Shown: positions 42,509-51,684, counted from the first letter of the stretch. The stretch is 64,000 nt of DNA from Neobacillus niacini (GCF_030817595.1 NZ_JAUSZN010000001.1:3801001-3865000), one strand, 5' to 3'. The notes: generated by a model from the sequence alone, not told the origin. Numbers and translations: made by a program.

Positions 42509-43468
42509 CTAAATGGAATGTACTATATTCTTGGAACTTCCGGCTACAAACGCCTTTATATTGTCCACTGCCAAATCCAATAGGCGACTACGCGCTTCCT
42601 TGGTTGCCCAAGCAATGTGAGGAGTGATAATACAATTTTTTGCATGCAGCAGTGGGTTGGTATCTTCTGGAGGTTCCACTGCCAGAACGTCCAATCCGGC
42701 TCCGGATATAACTCCTGCATTTAGAGCCTCCGCTAAATCCTTGTTGTTGACAAGTTTCCCGCGCGAAGTATTGATAATAATAGCGGACGGTTTCATCATG
42801 GATAAATTTTCAGCGTTGATCATACCTTCCGTTTCCGGGGTCAGTGGACAGTGCAGGCTGACAACGTCAGATTGCCTCATTAAGTCAGGAAGTTCCGCCC
42901 ATTGGAAATTAGGCAAGTCAATATCGCGATGATAAGCATCATACGCTAGAATGTTCATACCAAAAGCGGAAGCAAGCCTTGCAGTCTGAAGCCCGATGCG
43001 TCCGAAACCGACGATTCCCATCGTTTTACCAACTAATTCAACCAGCGGGTAGTTCCAGAAGCACCAATCAGGATTCCTTCCCCATTCTCCTTCCATAACT
43101 GCATCACTATGGCGTTGAACATGATGGCAATGTTCCAACAGCAGTGCAAATACCATTTGGGACACCGATTCCGTTCCATAAGTCGGAATGTTACTAATTA
43201 TTATCCCCCGTTCTTCTGCAGCCTTCGTATCCACTACATCAAAGCCTGTTGCCAAGACTCCAATATACTTAAGATTAGGCAGCCGCTCAAGAGTTGCCCT
43301 GCTTAGTAGCGTTTTATTCGTCAAAACAATCTCTGCGTTTAAAGCCCTTTCTATTATGAGCTCCTCCGGAGTCCGATCGTAGATAACTGTCTTACCTATC
43401 TGTGACAATTGATCCCAACTTAAGTCTCCAGGGTTCAAGGTATATCCATCTAACACACAAATATTCAT
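42509..43468 (-). CDS. D-2-hydroxyacid dehydrogenase (glycerate dehydrogenase / hydroxypyruvate reductase-like)
   Basis: 319-residue NAD(P)H-dependent dehydrogenase. V-L-A-T-G-F-D-V-V-D and N-I-P-T-Y-G-T-E-S-V-S-Q come from the substrate domain. G-I-V-G-F-G-R-I-G-L-Q is the dinucleotide loop. I-I-N-T-S-R-G-K-L-V contains the catalytic Arg, L-D-V-L-A-V-E-P-P the Glu, and I-I-T-P-H-I-A-W-A-T the His. This variant (Y-G-T-E-S-V-S-Q, H-I-A-W) is typical of glycerate dehydrogenase. With the glycerate kinase at 35 kb it would recover hydroxypyruvate or glyoxylate-level products. The shared box lies about 90 bases upstream. Confidence 0.93.
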   Translation of the reverse strand: MNICVLDGYTLNPGDLSWDQLSQIGKTVIYDRTPEELIIERALNAEIVLTNKTLLSRATLERLPNLKYIGVLATGFDVVDTKAAEERGIIISNIPTYGTESVSQMVFALLLEHCHHVQRHSDAVMEGEWGRNPDWCFWNYPLVELVGKTMGIVGFGRIGLQTARLASAFGMNILAYDAYHRDIDLPNFQWAELPDLMRQSDVVSLHCPLTPETEGMINAENLSMMKPSAIIINTSRGKLVNNKDLAEALNAGVISGAGLDVLAVEPPEDTNPLLHAKNCIITPHIAWATKEARSRLLDLAVDNIKAFVAGSSKNIVHSI

Positions 43469-43553
43469 AAAAATCCATCCCTCTCTTATTGTTTTTTCGC
43501 TTCGCTTTTTTTAAAAAGTATTTTGAATCTTTAAAATAATTTTCGTATTTTCA

Positions 43554-43584
43554 TCTTATCACATGATGGTAATTTCCTTCAATA
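43554..43584 (-). promoter_or_regulatory. Shared regulatory box, copy 4 (before the hydroxyacid dehydrogenase)
   Basis: ATCTTATCACATGATGGTAA followed by TTTCCTTCAAT, about 90 bases upstream of the start codon. A TTTTATTAAAAAATGAAT tail behind it also resembles copy 3. Confidence 0.65.
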
Positions 43585-44004
43585 AATTTTATTAAAAAAT
43601 GAATATAATTTTCATTTTTGTCATGCTACTTGATTCTAGCGTTCAAATAAAAACGAAAGTCAATGGATCCATGCCCTAATATCAATACATGGATCGGTAA
43701 GGAGCGGAGAAGGTAAATAAGAAATTGATGCCCTTTTTTTATACCATTACTGCAGTTTATGTATTAACTTTATAATCCATTAGAAACTTAACAGAGTTCT
43801 AAAGCAGGGGGAAACTATCCAAACCCTTAACAAAAAATTCTTATATGAAGGATTTCACTCACTAAAATAAAAGAGTAAAAGCAAACAGTGTAAATCTATT
43901 TCTATTCTACGAAGTACACAATTCTGTAACAACTTACTGCAAATCACCCTGTCCTTTTGGCCTCTTCATTTATATATAGAGGGTAGAAAGGGTGGTGCAT
44001 TTTT
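43585..44004. other. Intergenic stretch of about 420 bases
   Basis: No convincing gene, repeat or structured RNA is seen. The right end holds the ribosome site AAAGGGTGGTG of the next gene. Confidence 0.4.
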
Positions 44005-44853
44005 ATGAATTTGAAATCAGGCAGAATTGAAGGGTTTGAAGGGTATTCTCAGTTTAAGAGTGTGAAGGAGTTTAATACACATATCGAGATGTGGTTAGCG
44101 GTGAAGAAGCAGGAGTTTTCGAAGGGGGAGCTTGTAGGATTGAAACGGCTGGTTCGTTTTTCTGTAAAGGTTCCTGGGGTTTGTAATGCAAAGATTGGAA
44201 CGTTACTAAAAGCAATTAATGAAGAGTATCAAGGGAATGGAATCTCCCGTTCTACTTTTAAACGAATGATCAGTAAAGCGAAGGATTTGGGTATCCTCAC
44301 CATCTATGAAACCGAACGAAAAAATGGTTCACAATCTAGTAATCTTTACAGCTTTAACCGTTTCCCACAAAGTGAACCACCCAAGGCGAATAAATTGGAC
44401 CACCCTAAAGAAACTAATAATCTTTTAAAAACTAATCATCAAAAGAATAATAAACGTAACGAAGCGTCGATTGAACTCGATTACACTTTTGTTAGTGATA
44501 AGGTTCCTCAAGCTTTTGTCCAATCCGTAAAATACTTCTTTTCTGATGCAAAAGTGATTGAAGAATACTGGCATATGGTACAAATCGCTGCTTTTCGATT
44601 TGAATGTGACCAAAACACAGAGGACGTTCTCGCTATTGCTATTCAGTCATTTAAGCAGCTGGTCCGTAAGTTGAAATCTACCAAACTGGTGGTAAAACCG
44701 ATTGCCTTCTTTTTTGGAGTCTTAACCCACAAATTGAAAGAATTCTATCTCAACCAATTCACTGAAAACAGCAGTGAGAGTAAGCCGTTGCGCTATGTAC
44801 TTGAAACAGGCGAAGTTATGTACTATGACTGGCTGCATGTTAATCAGGCTTAA
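44005..44853 (+). CDS. Winged-helix/RepA-like DNA-binding protein of unknown function
   Basis: 282 residues, no membrane segment. The N-terminal 110 residues contain a helix-turn-helix pattern (A-K-I-G-T-L-L-K-A-I-N-E-E-Y and G-I-S-R-S-T-F-K-R-M-I-S-K-A-K-D-L-G-I-L-T-I-Y), like plasmid/phage replication or DnaD-type winged helices. A polar Asn/Lys-rich linker (about 120-150) follows. The C-terminal half has A-F-F-F-G-V-L-T-H-K-L-K-E-F-Y, resembling DnaB/DnaD-associated segments. Related orphan proteins are seen in Bacillus chromosomes. A function is not assigned. AAAGGGTGGTG precedes the ATG. It could be a relic of an integrated plasmid or phage. Confidence 0.7.
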   Translation: MNLKSGRIEGFEGYSQFKSVKEFNTHIEMWLAVKKQEFSKGELVGLKRLVRFSVKVPGVCNAKIGTLLKAINEEYQGNGISRSTFKRMISKAKDLGILTIYETERKNGSQSSNLYSFNRFPQSEPPKANKLDHPKETNNLLKTNHQKNNKRNEASIELDYTFVSDKVPQAFVQSVKYFFSDAKVIEEYWHMVQIAAFRFECDQNTEDVLAIAIQSFKQLVRKLKSTKLVVKPIAFFFGVLTHKLKEFYLNQFTENSSESKPLRYVLETGEVMYYDWLHVNQA

Positions 44854-44979
44854 TGGGATAGAAGTTTTTACAATTCGTTACTGAAACGGCCAACTGTTTA
44901 TCAATTTTTTTTGACAAAGTGGCCTTGCAGAAATGTTTAAGATTAGAAACAAGAACTATACAACAGCTTGAAAAAAATA

Positions 44980-45004
44980 GCGAACGATGCCAGGCACTGT
45001 TCGC
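44980..45004. repeat. GTGCCAGGCAC-family palindromic repeat copy
   Basis: GCGAAC, then GATGCCAGGCACT, then GTTCGC: a dyad with perfect outer arms GCGAAC/GTTCGC. It is closely related to 32572-32596. Confidence 0.75.
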
Positions 45005-45015
45005 TACAAAGATAC

Positions 45016-46131
45016 TCAAATTTCAGCTAGTCCTTTAAAAAGTTCCACTGCAGTTTCGATGATTTCATTTCGAAAGTCATACTCGTAGGTATGGATATGA
45101 GGGTAGTTTTCTCCGTTTCCGATGTAGAATATAGCACCTTTCGTCAACTTCGTGTAGTGGCCGAAATCTTCTGAGGCACGGAAGGCATCCTTCATTTCCA
45201 CCAACTGAAATCCTTTTTCATTGCTAACCTCACGGATCTTGTCAGAACTTTCTTTGTGGTTTACCGTTTCCGGAAATTCATCGTTAAAGGAGATGTTTAT
45301 CTTCAGTCCGTACTTTTCTGCTTGCTCTCGTGCATGATTTTCAAGGTTTTTCTGGAGATTATCCAATTCTTCTTCGTATAGCGCACGAATGGTTAGGAGA
45401 AGCTCACCTTTGCTTGCTGCTAAACCGAATGCTCTTTCCCCTATATTTACTTGAACAACAGTACATAGTACCAGACCTTCATTGTTTTCAGGAGAGGTAA
45501 GCTCTGGGATGACATCAATAATCTTTGCAATCGCAAATGAGGGATTGACTCCATTCTCAGGCTGGCTGGCATGGGCAGGAGATCCTTCCATATGGATGGT
45601 CATTCCCTTTGATGCGCAATGAGCGGTTCCGTCGATTACATTAATCGAATTAAAAGGCATGCCGCTCATATTATGATAGGCAAAAATTTCTTCGATATTA
45701 TGTTCCTTAATAAAAGTGGCACATTGGATAGCACCATCTCCCGTTTCCTCCGCGTGCTGGAAAAGGAAAAAGATGTTTTTGTCAGCACCATTTTGGTCGA
45801 CTTCGAGTGCAAAGCCGGCCAGGCTTGCAGCATGCCCATCATGTCCACATTTGTGGGATACCCCTGGATTCTTAGAAGCATGTGGTATGTCAATCACTTC
45901 GGGCATTGGAAGGGCATCAAAATCTGCACGAAAAGCAATGTTCTTTTTATCCTCACCTGCTCGATAAATGGCATAGAACCAGTGGCCTCTATCTACGATT
46001 TCAAGCTTTGTATGCTTTTTTAGAAAATGGATTAAATGCTGTTTCGTCCAAATTTCTTCATTCGAAATTTCAGGATACTGGTGCAGTTCATGACGCAGTT
46101 GTATGGCTAATTCTAAATTTTTTACATCCAA
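45016..46131 (-). CDS. M20 family metallo-amidohydrolase (aminoacylase/IAA-hydrolase-like)
   Basis: 371-residue zinc peptidase-fold hydrolase that probably removes an acyl group from an amino-acid conjugate. R-A-D-F-D-A-L-P-M-P, H-K-C-G-H-D-G-H-A-A-S-L, Q-H-A-E-E-T-G-D-G-A, Y-H-N-M-S-G-M and the C-terminal H-I-H-T-Y-E-Y-D provide the metal-binding Cys/His/Glu set of the subfamily. The central lid has G-S-P-A-H-A-S-Q-P. Cytoplasmic, no signal peptide. A single gene flanked by a repeat and a frameshifted flavoprotein gene. The physiological substrate is unknown. Confidence 0.9.
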   Translation of the reverse strand: MDVKNLELAIQLRHELHQYPEISNEEIWTKQHLIHFLKKHTKLEIVDRGHWFYAIYRAGEDKKNIAFRADFDALPMPEVIDIPHASKNPGVSHKCGHDGHAASLAGFALEVDQNGADKNIFFLFQHAEETGDGAIQCATFIKEHNIEEIFAYHNMSGMPFNSINVIDGTAHCASKGMTIHMEGSPAHASQPENGVNPSFAIAKIIDVIPELTSPENNEGLVLCTVVQVNIGERAFGLAASKGELLLTIRALYEEELDNLQKNLENHAREQAEKYGLKINISFNDEFPETVNHKESSDKIREVSNEKGFQLVEMKDAFRASEDFGHYTKLTKGAIFYIGNGENYPHIHTYEYDFRNEIIETAVELFKGLAEI

Positions 46132-46314
46132 TGAATCCTTTACTCCCTTCCTAGAGGTTATGTGAAATGTATCTGAAAGCCTAAACGATTAAGTCTATAA
46201 TAAACTATTTATGGGTGCGCATTGAGTACTCCTCACATAAAATCAGTCTTACTTCCGACTTTTATTAATGAGGTTTGACCAAATAAAAATAGAACAAAAC
46301 GTTTTTCATTTTTC

Positions 46315-46898
46315 TTAATGGTCTAGTTTACTGAAATAGTGATGAATTTTTTCTTGTTTTTTTATTTGGTTTCCCTTTGGACTTTCTATATTCCCAAATT
46401 CAAAGAACTTCACCTTCTTGATTCCCACAAAGTTAAATAAGGCTCTTTTCATTAGAATCTTATGTGCATTGTTCAACCAAAGTAATGGATAGTGAGTCGT
46501 TTCATGGTGGACACACATACAACAGACTTTCCTTTTAAAAGCCCTTCAGGGAAGTATCCCTTCTTATCTTTATAGGCAAAGTTCGAGGCAAATAATTGAT
46601 CGATAAATCCCATAAGCATTGCCGGAGCTCTCCCCCACCAAATTGGGTAAATAAAAACAATTTTGTCAGCCCACATAATCTGTCGCCTGTATTTATCCAA
46701 ACCAGGATCAGTATGCATGTCTCTTCTTCGTTTTTGCTCGTTAAACACTAGAACAGGATTAAAACCCTCTTCATATAAATCTAAGACCTGTACCTTGTTA
46801 ATATGGGGATTTTCATTACTTCCCTTCAGTACCTTTTGTAGAAAAGCATAATTCAAACCCTTATGATTTGGATAGGTAAATACGATTAGCATCTTCAT
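46315..46898 (-). pseudogene. NAD(P)H quinone reductase (flavodoxin-like, YwrO/KefF type), frameshifted
   Basis: The first frame (46898-46473) gives L-I-V-F-T-Y-P-N-H-K-G-L-N (FMN loop) and I-Y-P-I-W-W-G-R-A-P-A-M-L-M-G-F-I-D-Q, ending in V-V-C-V-S-T-M-K. The second frame (to 46315) resumes with T-T-H-Y-P-L-L-W-L-N-N-A and runs to the end. A one-base loss near 46495-46505 explains the break. The ATG at 46898 has GAGGTGAG upstream. It is divergent from a MarR gene with three palindromes between, which suggests MarR control when intact. Either a pseudogene or a sequencing error. Confidence 0.8.
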
Positions 46899-46914
46899 TA
46901 GGCTCACCTCTTAC

Positions 46915-46995
46915 TTATCATTTGATAACTAAATCATAACATCCTCCCCATTAGTTATCAATTGATAATTGTAATTTGATAACTAATTTGTTATC
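46915..46995. promoter_or_regulatory. Three MarR-type operators between the flavoprotein and MarR genes
   Basis: TTATCATTTGATAA (46915-46928), TTATCAATTGATAA (46955-46968, perfect palindrome) and GATAACTAATTTGTTATC (46978-46995) share TTATCA/TGATAA-type half-sites. They fill the 120-base gap between divergent genes. Confidence 0.7.
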
Positions 46996-47018
46996 TTGGG
47001 CTATAAGAGGTGAAAAAA

Positions 47019-47456
47019 ATGGACAAAAATGTTCTTTTTAATAAACTTGTATCATTTACGACTTCTGTCCATCGTGTTACAAATGAATTAACAAAAAATG
47101 CCAAGCCAGATTCAATCTCGCAAGTTCAATATAACATTCTTGAATTTATTGCAGTAAGTCAACCAGTGACTCCGAGTGAGATTAACGCTTGTCAAAATAT
47201 GTCTATGTCAAATACTAGTCGTGAACTTAGCAAGTTAAGTGAAAAGAGATTAATTGAAAAGATTAGCGATAGCGAAGACCGACGAAAACAATATATTCGT
47301 CTATCACAAGACGGGGAAGTTTTAATGAGGGAAGCATTTACTACAGTTGAAACTCGTTTTCAAAGCAGAATACAAAATGCCTCGGAAGAAGATTTAAAAG
47401 AAATCGAACGAGCTATCGATATTCTTCAGCGAAAATTATTTTATCCTATTAAATGA
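47019..47456 (+). CDS. MarR family transcriptional regulator
   Basis: 145-residue winged-helix dimeric regulator, usually responding to phenolic or oxidative ligands. Q-V-Q-Y-N-I-L-E-F-I-A and V-T-P-S-E-I-N-A-C-Q-N-M-S-M-S-N-T-S-R-E-L-S-K-L form the helix-turn-helix. S-D-S-E-D-R-R-K-Q-Y-I-R-L is the wing with the MarR D-x-R motif. The ATG at 47019 has AAGAGG eight bases upstream. The GTG at 47010 overlaps that site. Three palindromes upstream suggest self-control and control of the divergent quinone reductase. Confidence 0.9.
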   Translation: MDKNVLFNKLVSFTTSVHRVTNELTKNAKPDSISQVQYNILEFIAVSQPVTPSEINACQNMSMSNTSRELSKLSEKRLIEKISDSEDRRKQYIRLSQDGEVLMREAFTTVETRFQSRIQNASEEDLKEIERAIDILQRKLFYPIK

Positions 47457-47527
47457 ATTTCCTTTGTTCTCCTTATCATAGGTGTAAAAAATCCAAATAT
47501 ATTATTAATCAAGTATTCTTTTACATC

Positions 47528-47547
47528 GGACAGTGCCTGCACTGTCC
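47528..47547. repeat. GGACAGTGC palindrome
   Basis: GGACAGTGCCTGCACTGTCC is a 20-bp dyad. A related GGACAGT motif is found in the hairpin at 57416-57438. Confidence 0.65.
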
Positions 47548-47575
47548 TTACCTATGAAAAAAAGGATGATATACT

Positions 47576-48145
47576 ATGTTTTGGAATAAAGACATAAAGA
47601 AAAACATCTTAACCGTCAGCGCTATTATCAGAAATCAAAGAAGTTTCGCCTTTAAATTGGTTACTGCTGCATTATTGGCTTTAATCGCCGCTATACTCCA
47701 AGCTGCAGGCGGAGTCATCCCGGGATTCGGAATGCTCATCAGCCCTTTTTCTACTGTCCCCATTATCATAAGCCTGTTGCTCTCACAATCGTATGGATTA
47801 TTGAGCTATTTTCTTACCATTTTCCTCTTACTGTTCATTCAACCTTCTGAACTTATTATCTTTCCATTTACGACTGGTGCAATGGCCATTGGAATCGGCA
47901 TTGGATTTATCCTATTTAACAAGGGTTGGAAAGTTATCACCTTTTCAAGTCTGTTTTTATGTATCGGGATTTGTCTCTTACTCTACGTCTTGAAATTTCC
48001 TGTTTTGGGTCCATTCCTTATACAATTTAAGGTATGGAATATCTTCGTTATTTACTTATTTTCACTTGTATATTGTTGGTTATGGATTGAACTTGTCATA
48101 CGTTTACTTTCTAAACTCATCACAGGACAACAGGGACGGTTTTGA
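47576..48145 (+). CDS. Polytopic membrane protein, unknown (ECF transporter S-component-like)
   Basis: 189 residues with five to six hydrophobic helices. After a 25-residue charged N-terminus the protein is almost entirely membrane. L-Q-A-A-G-G-V-I-P-G-F-G-M-L-I-S-P-F-S-T-V-P and F-T-T-G-A-M-A-I-G-I-G-I-G resemble S-components (substrate-binding parts) of ECF vitamin transporters, but no specific family is recognised. The ribosome site AAAAAAGGATG precedes the ATG. It lies just ahead of a TPP-dependent enzyme, which could hint at thiamine, but that is speculation. Confidence 0.6.
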   Translation: MFWNKDIKKNILTVSAIIRNQRSFAFKLVTAALLALIAAILQAAGGVIPGFGMLISPFSTVPIIISLLLSQSYGLLSYFLTIFLLLFIQPSELIIFPFTTGAMAIGIGIGFILFNKGWKVITFSSLFLCIGICLLLYVLKFPVLGPFLIQFKVWNIFVIYLFSLVYCWLWIELVIRLLSKLITGQQGRF

Positions 48146-48237
48146 TGGCTTTAATTAGACATCAGAACCTTCTCCAATGCATTTTTAGCGGAGAATAGGG
48201 AAAAATAGGAAAAAATCAGCTTGAAAGGAGCACTCCT

Positions 48238-49824
48238 ATGAAAGCAACGGATATACTTGTTCAATGCTTAGAAAATGAAGGGGTTGAGTATATTTTTGGC
48301 ATTATGGGGAAGGAAACCCTTGACCTAATGGATTCGTTATCTAAATCTAAACAAATTAAGTTTGTGAATGTCCGTCATGAACAAGGAGCTGCTTTTATGG
48401 CAGATGTTTACGGTAGATTATCCAACAAAGTTGGCGTTTGTTTGGCGACATTAGGACCTGGGGCCACTAACCTTTTGACTGGCATAGCAAGTGCGAACTT
48501 GGACCATTCTCCGGTTGTAGCGATTACTGGACAAGCAGGCTTTGAGAGGCAGCACCAGGAATCACACCAATATGTAAATATCGTTAAAGTATTTGAACCA
48601 GCTACAAAGTGGAGTATTCAAATTAAGGATTCACAAACCATACCAACCATCATTCGTAAGGCATTTAGAGTAGCTCAAACGGAAAAGCCAGGCGCTGTTT
48701 TAATTGAACTGCCAGAGAACTTAGCACCACAGATGATTTCAGCCCATCCGTTACCCGTAACACCTATTCCAAAGAGCACTCCTAATTCACAAGCTATAGC
48801 GGATGCCCTAACACTAATTGGTCAGAGCCAAAAACCAGTTGTCATTGTAGGAAACGGGATAATCAGGCAAAAAGCAGCGGCAGAACTCCGTACATTTTTA
48901 GAAAAACTTCAATCACCTGTTATCCATAGCTTTATGGCAAAAGGAATCTTGCCTAAGGACCATCCACTGAATTATTTTACATTTGGTTTTAACAAGCAAG
49001 ATGAAGTATTACCGATAATCGAGGAATCTGATTTGTTAATTGTGATAGGTTTTGATTTTGTTGAAGCACTCCCTAAGAACTGGAATAAAAAAATGCGCCC
49101 CATTTTACATATCAATCCATTACCTGCTGAAATCGATGAATACTACCCTGTTAGAGGAGAAATGGTTGGGAATTTACTGGAGACATTCCAGGCGCTTAAT
49201 AAACTGGATCTTGCTTCTAAACCATGGACACCTTCAGGGGATCTAAAGGAACGGATTATGAATTCTTATCAAATGAAAGAAGAACTCCAAGAAGATCAAT
49301 CATTAACAGTAGAAAATATCTTAAACGTTGTGGAAAAGCTTTCAAAGGAAGACACCATCGTGGTTTCTGATGTAGGTGCCCACAAGGTATCCATAGCCCG
49401 TACATATCAACCAAAACAAGCCGGCCGGCTTATTATCTCGAATGGATTAGCCTCAATGGGGATTGCCTTTCCTGGTGCGATTGGTGCTAAATTAGCCTCC
49501 CCGAACGCAGCGGTTATTTGTATTACGGGGGATGGAGGGGCTTTAATGAATATTTGCGAGTTAGAGACGGCGAAACGATTAGGCCTTTCGTTAATCATTA
49601 TTGTGTTGAATAATTCTAAGTTACTTTTAGAAGAACAAATGATGCAGGAAAAGTTCAGTCATAGCTTTGGTACAGACTTTGGAAACCCTGACTTTGTGCA
49701 GCTTGCTGAAAGCTTTGGAATTAAAGGCTCAAGACCGAATCAATTGAATGAGTTTGAACAAGTACTAAAGGATGCATTAAATCAGACTAATGAACTTACA
49801 CTGATTGATGTCAGCCAAGGGTAG
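48238..49824 (+). CDS. Thiamine-diphosphate enzyme, acetolactate synthase large-subunit-like
   Basis: 528-residue TPP enzyme. G-V-E-Y-I-F-G-I-M-G-K-E and V-R-H-E-Q-G-A-A-F-M-A-D-V-Y-G-R contain the catalytic Glu. L-A-T-L-G-P-G-A-T-N-L is typical of the acetolactate synthase group, and the TPP/Mg motif is G-D-G-G-A-L-M-N followed by I-V-L-N-N. It resembles acetolactate synthase or related carboligases, but without an adjacent small subunit or acetolactate decarboxylase. It is possibly an AlsS-like or other catabolic paralogue. AAAGGAG precedes the ATG, and a terminator follows at 49841. Confidence 0.88.
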   Translation: MKATDILVQCLENEGVEYIFGIMGKETLDLMDSLSKSKQIKFVNVRHEQGAAFMADVYGRLSNKVGVCLATLGPGATNLLTGIASANLDHSPVVAITGQAGFERQHQESHQYVNIVKVFEPATKWSIQIKDSQTIPTIIRKAFRVAQTEKPGAVLIELPENLAPQMISAHPLPVTPIPKSTPNSQAIADALTLIGQSQKPVVIVGNGIIRQKAAAELRTFLEKLQSPVIHSFMAKGILPKDHPLNYFTFGFNKQDEVLPIIEESDLLIVIGFDFVEALPKNWNKKMRPILHINPLPAEIDEYYPVRGEMVGNLLETFQALNKLDLASKPWTPSGDLKERIMNSYQMKEELQEDQSLTVENILNVVEKLSKEDTIVVSDVGAHKVSIARTYQPKQAGRLIISNGLASMGIAFPGAIGAKLASPNAAVICITGDGGALMNICELETAKRLGLSLIIIVLNNSKLLLEEQMMQEKFSHSFGTDFGNPDFVQLAESFGIKGSRPNQLNEFEQVLKDALNQTNELTLIDVSQG

Positions 49825-49840
49825 ACTTTTAGAAAAGAAA

Positions 49841-49882
49841 AAGGAGAAAACATTTCACCAGCTCAGGTATGTTTTCTCCTTA
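49841..49882. terminator. Bidirectional terminator between the TPP enzyme and yhcN
   Basis: AAGGAGAAAACAT and ATGTTTTCTCCTT are perfect 13-base arms around a 15-base loop, lying between convergent stops. Confidence 0.85.
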
Positions 49883-49887
49883 CTATT

Positions 49888-50457
49888 TTAGTCCTGGTTG
49901 ACCCCAGTATGATGATTAAAGACCCTGCGAACCATCTTATTAAATCCGCCATCTTGTCCATGTGCCTGTCTGCCATTTTGTATTTGGTCCCGATATTGGC
50001 TCATCTGTCTAACAAAGTCACGATTGGTTGAGATGTATACATTTTGAATGGTTCCGTCCGCAGCACGTACTTGTTGTGCAATTTGATCTTCCACGTATGG
50101 GTAAAGTTCACCATGAAAGTCATCAACCATAACAACCCCTACATAGGCATTGCCGTTTGCTGCAATAATCTCCGCACGTTTGACTTCATCTAATTTCTGA
50201 ACATTATCCTCTGCTTCCTTCACTACCCGTAAACCATTTTTAACAGTCCTAGTGTTATTGTTATTGTTAGTGTTATTGTTAGTGTTCATAAAGTTTACAT
50301 CTGGATTACCTAAACTTCTTACCGGATTTAGGGCTCCAAAATTGCGGTTACTCATCTCGCCGTGCTGGTCTGTTCCTCTTCCCTCTTCTTTCATATTACA
50401 CCCAGCAATGAATACAGCCATAATGAAGCAGGTCAATATGATTTTAAGTGTTTTCAT
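49888..50457 (-). CDS. yhcN: YhcN/YlaJ family sporulation lipoprotein
   Basis: 189-residue lipoprotein of spore-forming Bacillaceae found in the inner spore membrane. The N-terminal signal ends V-F-I-A-G-C (lipobox with Cys near residue 20). A low-complexity Asn/Thr stretch (about 58-70) is followed by the conserved domain A-E-D-N-V-Q-K-L-D-E-V and A-Y-V-G-V-V-M, then V-Y-I-S-T-N-R-D-F. AGGAGGA lies upstream of the ATG. The Asn run is coded by a GTTATT-type repeat visible at 50251-50290. Supports a spore-forming host. Confidence 0.9.
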   Translation of the reverse strand: MKTLKIILTCFIMAVFIAGCNMKEEGRGTDQHGEMSNRNFGALNPVRSLGNPDVNFMNTNNNTNNNNNTRTVKNGLRVVKEAEDNVQKLDEVKRAEIIAANGNAYVGVVMVDDFHGELYPYVEDQIAQQVRAADGTIQNVYISTNRDFVRQMSQYRDQIQNGRQAHGQDGGFNKMVRRVFNHHTGVNQD

Positions 50458-50695
50458 AAAATTCCTCCTAAAATGAGTTCATGCTTACAATTACCTTTAT
50501 TCCCGACTTTTATGTAGAGATTAGGAGGAATTTTTTTTAAAAATAGGCTCTGTAAAGAAAGATGTTTCTTTTTCTCTGGGAATTCATTTTACCGGGGGAT
50601 TGATCATCAACAATGTAATTTAACAAAGCTAAAGAATAAAATGAAGCCAATCCAAAAACACTAAACCATTGATGATTTTTTTGAGGAGGCTCCTT

Positions 50696-51679
50696 ATGGA
50701 TAGTGTGTTTGATTATGAAGATATTCAATTAATCCCTGCAAAAAGTGTAGTAAATAGCCGAACAGAGTGTGATACTTCTATCACTTTTGGCAGCAGAACC
50801 TTTAAGCTGCCTGTAGTACCCGCCAATATGCAGACCATCATTGACGACAAGATTGCAATATTCTTAGCGGAAAAAAGGTATTTTTATATCATGCATCGTT
50901 TTGAACCAGAGAAGCGGCTAAATTTTATTAAAGACATGCAATCCCGCGGGTTATTCGCTTCAATAAGTGTTGGTGTCAAAGAGGAGGAATATCGGTTCAT
51001 TGAACAGGTAGCGGGAGAACAGCTATCTCCAGAATACATTACAATTGATATCGCACACGGCCATTCCAATGCCGTGATTAAGATGATCCAACATATTAAG
51101 CAGTACTTACCTCAGAGTTTTGTGATTGCCGGTAATGTGGGAACTCCAGAGGCCGTTCGCGAGTTAGAACGAGCTGGCGCAGACGCGACGAAGGTTGGGA
51201 TTGGACCTGGAAAGGTGTGTATTACGAAGATAAAGACGGGATTCGGAACGGGTGGTTGGCAGTTGGCAGCTCTTCGCTGGTGTGCAAAGGCAGCAAGTAA
51301 GCCGATTATCGCGGATGGCGGGATTCGTACCCATGGAGATATTGCGAAATCGATAAGATTTGGGGCATGTATGGTGATGATCGGTTCCTTATTTGCTGGT
51401 CATGAAGAATCTCCTGGCGAAACGATTGAAAAAGAGGGAAAGCTGTATAAAGAATACTTCGGGTCAGCATCGGAATATCAAAAAGGTGAACGAAAAAATG
51501 TTGAAGGCAAGAAAATGCTCGTGGAGCACAAAGGTGCTTTAATCGATACACTAATTGAAATGGAGCAAGACCTTCAATCTTCTATCTCCTATGCTGGAGG
51601 AAAAGAGTTAGACGCCATCCGTCATGTAGATTATGTTATTGTGAAGAATTCCATTTTTAATGGTGATAAGGACTATTAA
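50696..51679 (+). CDS. guaC: GMP reductase
   Basis: Reduces GMP to IMP with NADPH, feeding guanine nucleotides back to the adenine branch. 327 residues from the ATG at 50696, chosen for GAGGAGG six bases upstream. [10 protein letters not shown] begins the barrel. [13 protein letters not shown] carries the catalytic Cys loop and [14 protein letters not shown] the phosphate site. [12 protein letters not shown] follows. The lack of CBS domains separates it from IMP dehydrogenase. No purine riboswitch is seen upstream. Confidence 0.95.
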   Translation: MDSVFDYEDIQLIPAKSVVNSRTECDTSITFGSRTFKLPVVPANMQTIIDDKIAIFLAEKRYFYIMHRFEPEKRLNFIKDMQSRGLFASISVGVKEEEYRFIEQVAGEQLSPEYITIDIAHGHSNAVIKMIQHIKQYLPQSFVIAGNVGTPEAVRELERAGADATKVGIGPGKVCITKIKTGFGTGGWQLAALRWCAKAASKPIIADGGIRTHGDIAKSIRFGACMVMIGSLFAGHEESPGETIEKEGKLYKEYFGSASEYQKGERKNVEGKKMLVEHKGALIDTLIEMEQDLQSSISYAGGKELDAIRHVDYVIVKNSIFNGDKDY

Positions 51680-51684
51680 CAGGC

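Noticed and set aside
45619..46023. 134-codon plus-strand frame opposite the M20 hydrolase
   Set aside because: It is the complement of a gene with clear metal-binding motifs, has no ribosome site and no recognisable domain.
50458..50695. Purine riboswitch or small minus-strand gene (50728-50537) before guaC
   Set aside because: No purine-aptamer core is visible. The 63-codon minus-strand frame overlaps the guaC ribosome site and has no support of its own.
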